A stretch of DNA of 38,352 nucleotides. It comes from a virus. The stretch spans positions 1 to 38,352 of IMG/VR virus record IMGVR_UViG_3300018079_000022. One strand, written 5' to 3'. Both the position numbers and the translations under genes were made by a program. Position 1 is the first letter of the stretch; every line of letters begins with the position of its first letter. The notes below the pieces were generated by a model, which saw nothing but the letters and a program-made list of their open reading frames with translations, ran no database searches and was not told the DNA's origin. This document shows positions 15,488 through 24,000 of the stretch, in pieces.

Positions 15488-15885
15488 TAGCTAAGAGTGA
15501 TTCCACCAGTGGAAGCAAGTACAACGGTTGCTTTATTCGCATCAGGTCCCGTTGCGTCCGCGGCTTCCACTTTCACGGACAGGAAATATCCGAGAAATGT
15601 CATTATGTCCACGCCATTAGAAATTACAGTTGTTGCAACGGTTTTATTTACGATCTTGGTATTGATTGCGGCAAGCACGCCCGCGGCAAGAATCACCGAT
15701 AACGTAATGTCACCCAAAGTAATCAATCCGTTGGGGATACTTTCAGCAACACCGCCACCAGCATGATTTGTCGTTACAGCTTTGCCAGTTGCGATTTCAG
15801 GAAAATCAATTACCATACACGCGCCGATTGTAGCGCCGCCATGTGTAAGGGTTGATCCGTAATTTGAGCTTGCAGTAGTAGGCAT
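15487..15885 (-). CDS. Major tail (tube) protein
   Basis: A 132-residue protein rich in Ala, Thr, Gly and Val (SNYGSTLTHGGATIGACMVIDFPEI, then beta segments) that directly precedes the G chaperone gene in transcription order. The position and small beta-rich composition match tail tube proteins of siphoviruses, which polymerise around the tape measure. The start at 15885 has AAGGAAAATAAAAT before it. Confidence 0.75.
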   Translation of the reverse strand: MPTTASSNYGSTLTHGGATIGACMVIDFPEIATGKAVTTNHAGGGVAESIPNGLITLGDITLSVILAAGVLAAINTKIVNKTVATTVISNGVDIMTFLGYFLSVKVEAADATGPDANKATVVLASTGGITLS

Positions 15886-15897
15886 ATTTTATTTTCC

Positions 15898-16284
15898 TTA
15901 TCTTTTCTTCTTCGGTCTACCAGGTATTGATCTATATTCTGCAGGGACCCAGCCACCGGCAACGGCTACTTTCATCTCACCGATCATGGCTTCCGCAACG
16001 GCGTTGAGAATTTCTCTTTGATGCTCAGCTACCGCGGGTCTTAGGTATGGTTGCGCGGCCATTTTGTAAGTACCAAATTCGACATAACCGGCATATTTCG
16101 CGCCTACTTTTACCTGTGAATGTCTTGCAAGGTGTAACGCATAGATACTACTTTGCAGAAATCCAGTTTTCACTTTCACTAACCGGCGCGCAATATCTGC
16201 GATTGTTTCAGCCGATGCGACAGGAGCAATCCACGGAATATTCTCTAACGCTTTGAGCTGTACTTTCAGCTTCGCGTAGGACAT
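15898..16284 (-). CDS. HK97 gp10-like head-tail/tail completion protein
   Basis: The ATG at 16284 is preferred over a start at 16383, which would overlap the upstream gene. The 128-residue product (MSYAKLKVQLKALENIPW) has the pattern of HK97-gp10/tail-component proteins: TGFLQSSIYALHLARHSQVKVGAKYAGYVEFGTYKM and AQPYLRPAVAEHQREIL. The VEFGT and PYLRPA signatures are typical. It functions at head-tail joining or tail completion. Confidence 0.8.
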   Translation of the reverse strand: MSYAKLKVQLKALENIPWIAPVASAETIADIARRLVKVKTGFLQSSIYALHLARHSQVKVGAKYAGYVEFGTYKMAAQPYLRPAVAEHQREILNAVAEAMIGEMKVAVAGGWVPAEYRSIPGRPKKKR

Positions 16285-16286
16285 TA

Positions 16287-16661
16287 TTAGCCAGGATAAC
16301 CCGCGGGCAGTTTCAACACCGCCCACTTTACAGCGGCATTGGAAACAATCACAGACAATAACCCAGTGCTTGTATTCCTCCAACCGGAACTATTAGTCAA
16401 ACCTACACCAAGGACAGCATATTCAAGCGCGTCGAGGTTGTAAGTTGTAATATCCCCGGTACGTAACTTTTCATCTGCAACGCTAGTCACGCCGAATGTG
16501 TAAGCAATTGTTGCGTGACTGTTCCAAACAAGAATAATCTCCCGTCCTGTGAGTGTGATTGTATCGCCACCAACATTGCCAACGGTCCAAACAAAATCTG
16601 CACCATTTGCGGCGATTGCTTCAAATGGGCCTTTGATAGTTTGAGTTGTTATGAGTGCCAT
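16287..16661 (-). CDS. Structural protein, 124 aa, function unknown
   Basis: Beta-rich protein with GREIILVWNSHATIAYTFG and DEKLRTGDITTY. It sits between the gp10-like and DUF3168-like genes. A role in the virion or its assembly is inferred from position alone; decoration or minor tail functions are both possible. Confidence 0.6.
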   Translation of the reverse strand: MALITTQTIKGPFEAIAANGADFVWTVGNVGGDTITLTGREIILVWNSHATIAYTFGVTSVADEKLRTGDITTYNLDALEYAVLGVGLTNSSGWRNTSTGLLSVIVSNAAVKWAVLKLPAGYPG

Positions 16662-16676
16662 TGTTATTTCTCCTGT

Positions 16677-17024
16677 TTATTTCCAAATCTGGAAATCTAG
16701 AATTTTTCTATATAGTTTGCTGCCATCGTCAACGGTTTCTATTTCACTTTCTTTCGTTGACAATTCAAAATCAGTTTGGTTTAGATCAAACGCGGCGCGC
16801 ACAGTATCAGCAAGGCTTAGAACTTCGCTTCTTTCATACGCATAGCAAGACAATTGCCAGCGTGACCGATCTGCGACATATCCTTCATGCGACCTAAGCG
16901 GGAACGTGCTAACCTGTTGGTACACCACGCAAGGCGTAACCGCATCGTGAGGAGCGACAAGAGGGTAGGGAGTTATATCTAAATTCTCCAACAGAGTGAC
17001 AATTGTGTTTTCTAGGATACTCAT
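16677..17024 (-). CDS. DUF3168-like tail completion protein
   Basis: This 115-residue protein has the typical sequence of DUF3168/tail completion proteins: CVVYQQVSTFPLRSHEGY, DRSRWQLSCYAYERSEVLSLAD and VRAAFD. Position after the connector genes fits. It overlaps the next gene by four bases. Confidence 0.72.
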   Translation of the reverse strand: MSILENTIVTLLENLDITPYPLVAPHDAVTPCVVYQQVSTFPLRSHEGYVADRSRWQLSCYAYERSEVLSLADTVRAAFDLNQTDFELSTKESEIETVDDGSKLYRKILDFQIWK

Positions 17025-17233
17025 GCTTTTTCAATCCAATGCCATGTATCAGGAACGTCAGTATCTTCACTGTATGAAACACGGGGAGTTGATTTTTGTA
17101 TAGCATCAAGAGTCCAGAATACATGTAATTCAACAAGCCCCACTTGTTTACTTATAACCTTCGTCACGATAGCGGCACGATGCACTTTGCCACTGCTGTA
17201 ATGAACTATTCGACCTACTGTTAAACCTTCCAT
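17021..17233 (-). CDS. Hypothetical phage protein, 70 aa
   Basis: The ATG at 17233 is chosen: GAGG is 5 bases upstream and the first ATG (17257) is inside the previous gene. The product begins MEGLTVGRIVHYSSGKVHRA and ends VPDTWHWIEKA, a layout common in small phage proteins of head-tail regions. It has two beta-rich blocks. Function unknown. Confidence 0.65.
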   Translation of the reverse strand: MEGLTVGRIVHYSSGKVHRAAIVTKVISKQVGLVELHVFWTLDAIQKSTPRVSYSEDTDVPDTWHWIEKA

Positions 17234-17235
17234 TT

Positions 17236-17634
17236 TTACCTCGCTGTCACTTCCCAATGTTGCATATTGCTACTCCCATAATCGCGAGTGTCAACACTGG
17301 CAATCACTAGCACGTCATCATACTTAGCTTTGAGATTACTCAGTGTAAATGTGCCAGCAACCAATTCGTCAATTACTAGGCCTTTCACAATCGCGTCACC
17401 GATTTGTACAGTCCAGTTATCCGATTTATCAGAGAGCGCTTGCCATTCGCGCGGCTTTAGGTAATCATCACCACGCGCGAAAGGGATATAAACTATCGTA
17501 AAATCATTATCCTGATTACCCTCGCGCGCGTGTCTTTGCTCCCAATGAGTAGCTTCAATCTCTACGCGTTGCCACGTTTCAATACGCCCTACTAAGTATT
17601 TATTGTATACGGTGCAATCTACATTAGTAAGCAT
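17236..17634 (-). CDS. Minor structural/head-tail protein, 132 aa
   Basis: Contains VYNKYLVGRIETWQRVEI and IVYIPFARGDDYLKPREWQAL, then IGDAIVKGLV. It belongs in the connector region, between the gp6-like connector and the tail completion genes. The pattern resembles small structural proteins of phages in Firmicutes and others, but I cannot name the family with certainty. Confidence 0.6.
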   Translation of the reverse strand: MLTNVDCTVYNKYLVGRIETWQRVEIEATHWEQRHAREGNQDNDFTIVYIPFARGDDYLKPREWQALSDKSDNWTVQIGDAIVKGLVIDELVAGTFTLSNLKAKYDDVLVIASVDTRDYGSSNMQHWEVTAR

Positions 17635-17645
17635 CTTATAAAACC

Positions 17646-17656
17646 ATACTCAGTAT
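17646..17656. repeat. Dispersed palindrome ATACTCAGTAT, copy 10
   Basis: Exact copy in the 26-base gap between the gp6-like connector gene and the 17634 gene. Confidence 0.9.
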
Positions 17657-17660
17657 AGGG

Positions 17661-18065
17661 TTAGGGAGTGTCAAGAGTTGCTCCATATTCGCCGGAATTG
17701 AATCCGCCAAACATTAGATAGGTGCCATCAAGCCACAACCGCGCGGCAAGTTCTAATTTATCTTGATTAGTTTTTCCGCGCTGTGAGTTTGCCGAATAGC
17801 TCACCGAATGACTACCAACCGCTTCGGATGTAATCCCATCGGTACCACCAGAGGCATCTTGATTTTTTAATTCTTCCGCAACGGCGCACATTGCCATTTT
17901 GATACTGTTGATATTGGCCACAATTGTTTCATCCTTTGCGCGGTTGAATGTGATTCGATCAATGACCGCGGAAGCTCTAAGCGCCAATTGTGGAAAAGCA
18001 GTTTCGACTATGACAGTACCGAGATAGGTATTTTGATAGTATGTAAAATCTGCGTATACCGTCAT
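17661..18065 (-). CDS. Head-tail connector, gp6-like
   Basis: A 134-residue protein beginning MTVYADFTYYQNTYLG with LALRASAVIDRITFNR, a helix pattern like the HK97 gp6 adaptor. Gene order (capsid, small proteins, this, completion proteins) also fits. gp6-like proteins form the ring that joins portal to tail. Confidence 0.7.
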   Translation of the reverse strand: MTVYADFTYYQNTYLGTVIVETAFPQLALRASAVIDRITFNRAKDETIVANINSIKMAMCAVAEELKNQDASGGTDGITSEAVGSHSVSYSANSQRGKTNQDKLELAARLWLDGTYLMFGGFNSGEYGATLDTP

Positions 18066-18077
18066 AGCCGTTGATCC

Positions 18078-18575
18078 TTATGCAGAGGGAATGCCTTCGA
18101 CGTAGTACAGATAGCCGGTAAGTTTGCCAGTGAGCAAGGCTTGCACCGCAACCGTGCATGTGATTAGGCGTGCGACGGTTGTCTTAACCGCTGTTGATTC
18201 TGGCGTGTTGGCTTTTGGTACGATCGCCTTACGTCCAATGGTGGAATACGGCGCACCTGAAACAGCGGCGGCAGTTTGAATATCATTCGCACCCTCAACA
18301 CTGATTGCAATTGTCGCAGTACCGGCGGCCGACGTAAACAGCGTGTTCACGTCGAAAAAGCCACCAACAACAATTGCATTGGCAGGGAGTGTTACGCCGG
18401 TAGGATGCGCGGCGACGGTGAGATTGGAAACTCCAGCACTATCGAGTCCAGCACCATCGTAGAGGAACCGCGCAACGCGTAAATTACCTAAGCCGTTAAC
18501 TGTTCCTACCGGACTTATTTCGGCAAAGTTATCGTTGACGTCTTTTAGTAAACCATTGGAAGTAACAGCCTTCAT
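18078..18575 (-). CDS. Virion protein, 165 aa, possible decoration/head protein
   Basis: A beta-rich protein with a repeated Gly/Ala/Thr pattern (NLRVARFLYDGAGLDSAG, then GGFFDVNTLFTSAAGTATIAI). It lies after the capsid gene in transcription order. A capsid decoration role is possible, but no family match is visible. Confidence 0.6.
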   Translation of the reverse strand: MKAVTSNGLLKDVNDNFAEISPVGTVNGLGNLRVARFLYDGAGLDSAGVSNLTVAAHPTGVTLPANAIVVGGFFDVNTLFTSAAGTATIAISVEGANDIQTAAAVSGAPYSTIGRKAIVPKANTPESTAVKTTVARLITCTVAVQALLTGKLTGYLYYVEGIPSA

Positions 18576-18769
18576 GATTTACCTACCTTCTTTTTGAGTT
18601 GTATTGCTTCCTCTACGATTGCCTGTTGATCTTCAACAATATTTGCTTTTGCTTCAGGAGCCGCGGGCTTTTCTTCTTTCACTTCCGCGTAGCCCAATCC
18701 TTTTAGCTTGGCAATGTCAACAGGTGAGAACATTTCAACGGTGATTCCATCTTTAGCTAGAAATGTCAT
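18572..18769 (-). CDS. Hypothetical protein, 65 aa
   Basis: Contains a small module (PVDIAKLKGLGYAEVKEE) followed by a low-complexity Glu/Ala/Lys segment, like small proteins found behind major capsid genes. It overlaps the next gene by ATGA. Function unknown. Confidence 0.6.
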   Translation of the reverse strand: MTFLAKDGITVEMFSPVDIAKLKGLGYAEVKEEKPAAPEAKANIVEDQQAIVEEAIQLKKKVGKS

Positions 18770-18779
18770 GTCAACCGCC

Positions 18780-19673
18780 TTAACTTGCCTTGATGTGTGA
18801 GTACACGCCGTCTACGTGGTTTTCGTATACAAACGCATCATGATAGAGGCGATACTGCCACAAGTGACCATCACTGATTTGATTAACTTCAGGAGTGAAG
18901 TACTTAACCTGATTCAACTTGACCGGCTGCAGAACTGCTGTGGGATGAACCATTAGGAAATTGATATCGCGACCAGTTGTAACAGTTTTGACGAAACCGC
19001 CCGCGCTGGAAGTTGCACCCGCATCAAGAGTAATGCCCTTATAGAAGCGGGTTTGTGGAATCATGATTACCTGCATATTGTTGTAATCTTTGATCTGCCG
19101 AACAACCGTAGTCTCGTTACCATACGTGCGGGTAACTGCTTGATCTAGGAAGGTCTGATTTGAATCAGACACGAACAAAACGCGTCCTTCGGGAGGTACT
19201 TCATCAGCATTTAATTGCGCGCTTGCTACATCAACGGCAGCTAAGATGGTTGAATTGGCAAGAGTTGTTGGTGTGCCAACTTCACTAATGCCACTGAAAG
19301 AGGCGTATTTTGAAAACCGATACGCATCCAACTCAGGAGCAACGTGGATACGCATCCATTCGCGGATAAGATTGCCAAGCACGAGACCTAGCATTTCCTC
19401 GTTATCCATGCGGTCAAGCGAAAACGCGCGTCCGCGCTCAGTAGCAAGGGTCATTGTTTCCCATACGGCGGTTAAATCGCCAGCAGGATATCCGGTTGTG
19501 CGGGAATAGTTGCCAAGTCCAACCATTGACAACTTCATAACCTTAACTTGGTTGGCGTCAAGAAAATCAGGAGCCTGGGTCATCGCATCGAGAATCGCGG
19601 TCCTACTTTCCAACTTGTAGACCATATCAATCAATGCGAGAAATTTACTTACAAGTGAAACAGTGTTAGCCAT
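18780..19673 (-). CDS. Major capsid protein (HK97 fold)
   Basis: A 297-residue protein following the scaffold gene. It has features of the short HK97-type capsid proteins: LESRTAILDAMTQAP near the N-terminus, LTAVWETMTLATERGRAFSLDRMDNEE, an N-arm/E-loop-like part, then GRVLFVSDSNQTFLDQA and DINFLMVHPTAVLQPVKL near the end. It would form the icosahedral shell, with the scaffold protein helping assembly. Confidence 0.82.
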   Translation of the reverse strand: MANTVSLVSKFLALIDMVYKLESRTAILDAMTQAPDFLDANQVKVMKLSMVGLGNYSRTTGYPAGDLTAVWETMTLATERGRAFSLDRMDNEEMLGLVLGNLIREWMRIHVAPELDAYRFSKYASFSGISEVGTPTTLANSTILAAVDVASAQLNADEVPPEGRVLFVSDSNQTFLDQAVTRTYGNETTVVRQIKDYNNMQVIMIPQTRFYKGITLDAGATSSAGGFVKTVTTGRDINFLMVHPTAVLQPVKLNQVKYFTPEVNQISDGHLWQYRLYHDAFVYENHVDGVYSHIKAS

Positions 19674-19686
19674 GATAAATTATCCT

Positions 19687-20277
19687 TTATTTTTTTGCTT
19701 CTGGTATTCGCGCTCCCCTCATCAGCGCGGCTTCAAAAGCATCAGTGATTACAGGTTGATTATTGCCTCCCGCTACGATCTTAGGAGGTTCTTTGGTATC
19801 TAAAAACAGGTAATCATTATCTTTCTTGATTGTTTCGAGTTGCTCATTTAGACCAACAATAGAACCATCAGCATCATTGAGCTTAAGTAAATCTTTACTC
19901 AGCAGGGCTTGCACGGCTTTCGGGTTCTTTGCCTTTGCGCCTGCCAGAGCCGATTCCAACGCATGGTCAAACTTTAGCGCGTTGAGTTGTGCAGCGGTAT
20001 CGGCTTGCGCCTGCTCGAATTTAGTTTTGTAGTCATTAGCGGTCTTTTGAATTTCATCAACATTCAATTTCTTGAAGCCTTCGATTGTGGTATTAGCTTC
20101 AGTGAGTTGACTCTTCAACGTTTTTGTTTCCGCGTCCGCCGTGGATAGTTTCGTCTTATGGGATTCAATATCTTTCCCATGTGCGACGATGACCTTATCC
20201 AGCACATCAGCATTCAAGCCGGCTTTTTCAAGTGCTTCGGTTGTCAGTCCTAACTTTTCTAAATCAGCTTTGTTCAT
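19687..20277 (-). CDS. Scaffold protein (GP20-like)
   Basis: A 196-residue, mainly coiled-coil, Lys/Glu/Ala-rich protein (KADLEKLGLTTEALEKAG, then SHKTKLSTADAETKTLKSQL) matching the phage minor structural GP20/scaffold family. It is placed immediately before the capsid gene in transcription. The ATG overlaps the stop of a five-codon reading frame in the leader (TAATG), so translation may be coupled to it. Confidence 0.8.
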   Translation of the reverse strand: MNKADLEKLGLTTEALEKAGLNADVLDKVIVAHGKDIESHKTKLSTADAETKTLKSQLTEANTTIEGFKKLNVDEIQKTANDYKTKFEQAQADTAAQLNALKFDHALESALAGAKAKNPKAVQALLSKDLLKLNDADGSIVGLNEQLETIKKDNDYLFLDTKEPPKIVAGGNNQPVITDAFEAALMRGARIPEAKK

Positions 20278-20370
20278 TACCTGTTACCTTTCATCATGGC
20301 TAGGCTTTTATAAGTGGTTGCCTATCACTTACCGCCCGCACCTTTTACGAATTGCGGATTTCGAGTTAAC

Positions 20371-20416
20371 AAAAAAAGCCACATTTCAACAGATTTTTCA
20401 TCTGCTAAAACGTGAC
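20371..20416 (-). terminator. Intrinsic terminator with 17-bp wobble-containing stem
   Basis: The minus strand has a 17-bp stem (5' arm 20416-20400, 3' arm 20394-20378), a five-base loop and seven Ts (20377-20371). Four pairs are G-U wobbles that pair only in minus-strand RNA, which shows the strand. It lies between the 20475 gene and the scaffold gene, whose leader (20370-20278) carries two overlapping small hairpins (TAAGTG/CACTTA and TAGGC/GCCTA). Confidence 0.85.
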
Positions 20417-20474
20417 TCAATGTCCCGTTTGGGAAGGTGTATCCCGTCGTTAGATGTGATACTGTAAATCTATT

Positions 20475-20723
20475 TTATTCTTTGAACATTTCTGGAGGGC
20501 CATATAGACGCCACTCATTTGCACCATTTGAAAAAGTCACAAAACGACTTTCACCATTTGCAACAATTCTTTTTTGCTTTCTGGTAAGAGGCGTGCCACT
20601 TTCTACATAAGCAGCAGGGTTACCGTTTTTATCAAAGAATACATGGTATCCCTTGTCTCTAACGATTATTCCCGCCTCCTCTAAAACCTTCATGTGATCT
20701 CCAAATAAATCTACCATATCCAC
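20475..20723 (-). CDS. Hypothetical protein, 82 aa
   Basis: Small protein with a helical N-terminus (MDMVDLFGDHMKVLEEAGIIV) then beta-rich segments (YHVFFDKNGNPAAYVES). It ends just before the terminator, so it would be the last gene of its transcript. No family recognised. Confidence 0.6.
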   Translation of the reverse strand: MDMVDLFGDHMKVLEEAGIIVRDKGYHVFFDKNGNPAAYVESGTPLTRKQKRIVANGESRFVTFSNGANEWRLYGPPEMFKE

Positions 20724-20735
20724 ATTATACGCCTT

Positions 20736-20900
20736 TCACTCTGCTTTTACAATAACAGAAAGGTTACTACTCGTGACAAACAACTCAATGCGGCAAATTG
20801 AACAATATAACTTACCGGCTCTTGCAAGTGGTTCATAGATATTTATTTTACAATGATTACACCAAACGGGGTTAGGTAGTTTTATTGTAAAGTACGGCAT
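20736..20900 (-). CDS. Zinc-ribbon-like small protein, 54 aa
   Basis: Not over 60 residues. It has two CxxC pairs (WCNHCKINIY at 13-22 and LYCSICRIEL at 31-40), a small zinc-ribbon pattern. The ATG at 20900 follows the stop of the 20908 gene by seven bases. Function unknown. Confidence 0.65.
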   Translation of the reverse strand: MPYFTIKLPNPVWCNHCKINIYEPLARAGKLYCSICRIELFVTSSNLSVIVKAE

Positions 20901-20907
20901 AGTCTAA

Positions 20908-21030
20908 TCATCCTTCCATCTTCACATTATATCCCACTGGCACGCGCTTGATTTCCTTCTCGTACCAGCTTATATATTGGCGCGCGAGGCTATATAGCAA
21001 ATTCAAAAAGGATTTCATTTCTATGCTCAT
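20908..21030 (-). CDS. Small protein, 40 aa
   Basis: The ATG at 21030 has AGG six bases upstream. The peptide MSIEMKSFLNLLYSLARQYI continues with a basic C-terminal part. It may form an amphipathic helix; function unknown. Confidence 0.5.
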   Translation of the reverse strand: MSIEMKSFLNLLYSLARQYISWYEKEIKRVPVGYNVKMEG

Positions 21031-21047
21031 TGTAACCTACTTACCCG

Positions 21048-21197
21048 TTATCCCGTTTTTCGGAATAGCCCAATCAACTTGACAACGCCAATGATTATCG
21101 CGCTCAAACCAACTAATATTTCGTGGTATTGGAACAGAGCGCCGAACACAAGCAATACCCCAAAACCCAACCAGAAAATAATATCCAGTATGTCCAT
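21048..21197 (-). CDS. Small membrane protein, 49 aa
   Basis: A strong ribosome site (GGAG, six bases before ATG at 21197). The peptide has hydrophobic segments MDILDIIFWLGFGVLLVFGA and VGLSAIIIGVVKLIGLF, enough for two membrane passes, and a basic end. It lies between the head morphogenesis and zinc-ribbon genes. Confidence 0.65.
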   Translation of the reverse strand: MDILDIIFWLGFGVLLVFGALFQYHEILVGLSAIIIGVVKLIGLFRKTG

Positions 21198-21208
21198 GCT
21201 AATCTCCT

Positions 21209-21847
21209 TTATTCGTCACTTGTTATAGTTTCGCCATCTTCAATTTTTCTAAACTCGAATTCGCACCGACAATTAGTTAAACATTCCTCCGCGCCTATCG
21301 GGTCCAACGTTCCTACGGGTTGCCATCCTAACTCTGCCTGCTCTAAACATCCCTGACAATTAGCTCCATCTTTTTCCAATATGCGCCGCTCCTCTTCCAT
21401 GCCGTTGGCAACTTCCAATCGCTGTCTCTGTGCTTCATACGTACCTCGTGCTGCTTGTCCGTACATATCCGCACGTGTGAGGATCTGACCGTTTAGAGCT
21501 TGTTCTCCATTGGCAATCTGATTTGCAAACTTCTCTAAATGCTCATACTGAGTACGGATCAAACGTCCCGCAAATCCCCAGTCGCTTTGAGTCATTTGCG
21601 CCCAACCGCCATTAGCAGAGGCGGCCGCGGCTGTGTGTGCTAACTTAATTTCGCGCATCATCGATGACTGCCAACTAGCAAGAGAAATGTTACCGTCAAT
21701 CAATTGTTGACTAATTGCATTCATGTTTAAAGCAGATTGTTCCATTACACTTTCCAACACATCACGAACATTCGAGGATGATATAAACCTACCTGTGTCA
21801 AGGTTTATATATCTTCCCGCGGCTTCGTTCCATCCGTAATCAGGCAT
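21209..21847 (-). CDS. Head morphogenesis/minor capsid protein (SPP1 gp7/Mu F-like)
   Basis: A 212-residue protein next to portal. It is mostly helical with a C-terminal Cys-containing segment (ANCQGCLEQAELGWQP, then EECLTNCRCEFEFRK) that resembles the C-terminal part of Mu gpF/SPP1 gp7 proteins. Those bind portal and help DNA ejection or head assembly. It contains a one-mismatch ATACTGAGTAC site at 21545. Confidence 0.75.
   Translation of the reverse strand: MPDYGWNEAAGRYINLDTGRFISSSNVRDVLESVMEQSALNMNAISQQLIDGNISLASWQSSMMREIKLAHTAAAASANGGWAQMTQSDWGFAGRLIRTQYEHLEKFANQIANGEQALNGQILTRADMYGQAARGTYEAQRQRLEVANGMEEERRILEKDGANCQGCLEQAELGWQPVGTLDPIGAEECLTNCRCEFEFRKIEDGETITSDE
21545..21555. repeat. 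Dispersed palindrome, one mismatch (ATACTGAGTAC), copy 11
   Basis: 10 of 11 match inside the head morphogenesis gene, read as RTQYE. Confidence 0.6.
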
Positions 21848-22200
21848 TATTCTCCATGTGCCCCAATATTCAAAGCCCGTAAAGCTAAATCTTTTATACG
21901 TTTTAGACTTGGATCGCTGGTTTCTATTTCATTCATGGTGGATAACGCTTCATCGGCAGCCGATTTGTATTTATAAAGCCACTCTACTGTAAGTTTTATT
22001 TGCTCCTGTGGCACAATATAAATAAGATTGTTGATGATTTTGAAACCGTCTTTTTCAACATCGTTTCTAAATTCGGTTGCGGCTTTTTCTAATTCTTCCA
22101 AACTTCCGTTTTCAACCAAATAAGAATTAGCCGTTAGATAAGAATTGCTGCTTGATGGGTACTTTACTTGAAACACAAGAATAATCAACTGCTTAGTCAT
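21847..22200 (-). CDS. Hypothetical protein, 117 aa
   Basis: It begins MTKQLIILVFQVKYPSSSN and is mostly helical. The start overlaps the stop of the next gene upstream (TAATG). No family recognised; placement between portal and head genes suggests a head-related but accessory role. Confidence 0.55.
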   Translation of the reverse strand: MTKQLIILVFQVKYPSSSNSYLTANSYLVENGSLEELEKAATEFRNDVEKDGFKIINNLIYIVPQEQIKLTVEWLYKYKSAADEALSTMNEIETSDPSLKRIKDLALRALNIGAHGE

Positions 22201-22379
22201 TACGGTTCATCCTCTATAAGTTCCGCATCAAGTAAATCAATAAACTTTTCCGGTGCATTCTCGCGCCAGAACTTTCGAGCGTTCTCAATATCTTCCTCAG
22301 TAATTACCGAGGCTTTGGTTAACTCTGTATTGGTAAGCGCAAGAGGTTTACCTAGTGGGACTTTCTTTTTGTCAGGCAT
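22200..22379 (-). CDS. Hypothetical protein, 59 aa
   Basis: A short gene, MPDKKKVPLGKPLALTNTEL, with a helical middle (TEEDIENARKFWREN) and an acidic end (LDAELIEDEP). Stop and start overlap both neighbours, which supports it as an operon member. Function unknown. Confidence 0.65.
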   Translation of the reverse strand: MPDKKKVPLGKPLALTNTELTKASVITEEDIENARKFWRENAPEKFIDLLDAELIEDEP

Positions 22380-22576
22380 TATGTTTCGTTTACCTCTTCG
22401 CGTTCCATTATTTCTCTTGTTTCTTCCAGAAATCTATACAATCCATACGGAATACTTCTATCAAGTCTATACATCATGCCAGCCCATTCATCGTGTTCTT
22501 TTTCTAAGGTTGGCAGTTCTTCCATAAAAGTATGTTTGTGTTTCCCGTCAATATCGAAAGTAATAGTTAGTATCAT
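22379..22576 (-). CDS. Hypothetical protein, 65 aa
   Basis: A small acidic protein (MILTITFDIDGKHKHTFMEE) that overlaps the portal gene stop and the 22200 gene. No known domain. Confidence 0.6.
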   Translation of the reverse strand: MILTITFDIDGKHKHTFMEELPTLEKEHDEWAGMMYRLDRSIPYGLYRFLEETREIMEREEVNET

Positions 22577-24000
22577 TATTGCACCACCTTAGGCACGCGC
22601 TGGTTTTGCGCGTCAGTCACCCATTGTTTAGCAACCTCATCCGTCAGCCCAAAATTGCGTTTGTTGAAAACCCATTTAGGCATAGTTCCCAGCGTAACCG
22701 CTGTACTGTCCTGGGTAAATTGCGCGTCGTAATCCGTGACAATGGAATCATCGAACTGGTAAGTAGTCTCGTACGTGCCCGCGGGCGCGAGACTTCCAAT
22801 GGTTGCCCATACATCCATTGCCCAGACGAGATGCTTCAACGCATCCTCAAGACTTTTTTGAGTATCCGTAATTGTGGCAAAAGTGCGTTGCTTTGTCATT
22901 TTTACTTCTGTTGCTGTGGCATGTTGCAATGCCGCCGGTCTTGGTAAACTTCCTTCTGCCAGCCCACATTGAAATTCAATCAGTCTATAAGTTGTTTCCA
23001 TGCCATTGATATAATTTTGTTCCCGTATGGTGGGTGTCCAATCCTCAAAGAAGCCTTTGCCGTCAATCTTTGAATTCAAATCAAGTAGCCGATATAACCG
23101 CTTATCAGGTAGCAAGGGTTTACCCGCGGCATCTTTTCCAAATGCTAGAACATCCGTATATAATGCCCGCTTTCCAGATTCAAACTCCCAAAGAAAACCA
23201 CTCCATAAACGGTCAAGTTGTTCAAGCAAATCCACCGCACGCGCATAAACAGAAACACCAAGTGGCGATGTAGGATCAATATTGTTTGCAGATGGTGTTT
23301 TGAAGTAAGCAAACAAGGGACGGTTAATGTTTTTAATTATTCTATTTGTTTTAATATCTGCCCACTCAGGAAGAGATGAAAGCGATACCTCCTGCCCCAA
23401 TGTTGCGTCGGCCGTACTACGAAATGCTTTGTTTATGATTAGACAACCATGTACTAAGTTCCCGTCCTCATCATAATGATCTCCCATTGTGTGATATTCC
23501 AGCCGTCTATAGAAATATTGCCCTACCTGCTTTAAATCTACGAATACACAAGCAGTTATATTACCATTGGAATCAAATGCAACGGGATAGAACATATCTG
23601 CTTGAATCATGTCTACACAAATATATTTATCTTTGACATAAGGCTTGAACATCAGGCCGCCTTTGGCAGCACAATACTCAGTATAGGTTCTTAGGCTGTT
23701 CAACACTGGCACCATTTGTTCAGCAAGAAAATCTGCCCGCGGTGATCCTGAAATACTTATTTCCATTTCAATTGTTACAACGCGGGCAATTTCAGCTGCA
23801 ATTGCCGCACCTAAGTTCAGTGACTTGATTTCGGTATTCAGCCAGGGGCTTTGATTCACGTAAATCAAACTCCACTTTTGCAACGCCTCTGCCATGAGGG
23901 GAGTTATAGCGACATCAACGCGCAATGCTGATTTGACATTACTTTGATTTATCATCTTTGACCAAACCTCTCGTATCCATTGAAGAATCCGCTGAAACAT
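22576..24000 (-). CDS. Portal protein
   Basis: A 474-residue protein with a phage portal (SPP1 gp6/A118-like) pattern: SPWLNTEIKSLNLGAAIAAEIARVV near the N-terminus, EYCAAKGGLMFKPYV, a central stem region with DLLEQLDRLWSGFLWEFESGKRALY, and ATATEVKMTKQRTFATITDTQ towards the end. It forms the dodecameric ring for DNA packaging. It contains an ATACTCAGTAT copy at 23674. Confidence 0.85.
   Translation of the reverse strand: MFQRILQWIREVWSKMINQSNVKSALRVDVAITPLMAEALQKWSLIYVNQSPWLNTEIKSLNLGAAIAAEIARVVTIEMEISISGSPRADFLAEQMVPVLNSLRTYTEYCAAKGGLMFKPYVKDKYICVDMIQADMFYPVAFDSNGNITACVFVDLKQVGQYFYRRLEYHTMGDHYDEDGNLVHGCLIINKAFRSTADATLGQEVSLSSLPEWADIKTNRIIKNINRPLFAYFKTPSANNIDPTSPLGVSVYARAVDLLEQLDRLWSGFLWEFESGKRALYTDVLAFGKDAAGKPLLPDKRLYRLLDLNSKIDGKGFFEDWTPTIREQNYINGMETTYRLIEFQCGLAEGSLPRPAALQHATATEVKMTKQRTFATITDTQKSLEDALKHLVWAMDVWATIGSLAPAGTYETTYQFDDSIVTDYDAQFTQDSTAVTLGTMPKWVFNKRNFGLTDEVAKQWVTDAQNQRVPKVVQ
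23674..23684. repeat. Dispersed palindrome ATACTCAGTAT, copy 12
   Basis: Exact copy in the portal gene, read as YTEYC. Confidence 0.9.

Noticed and set aside
16287-16383. Long N-terminus for the gp10-like protein
   Set aside because: It overlaps the next gene, and the sequence is Cys-rich and not like the family, which begins near MSYAKLKVQ.
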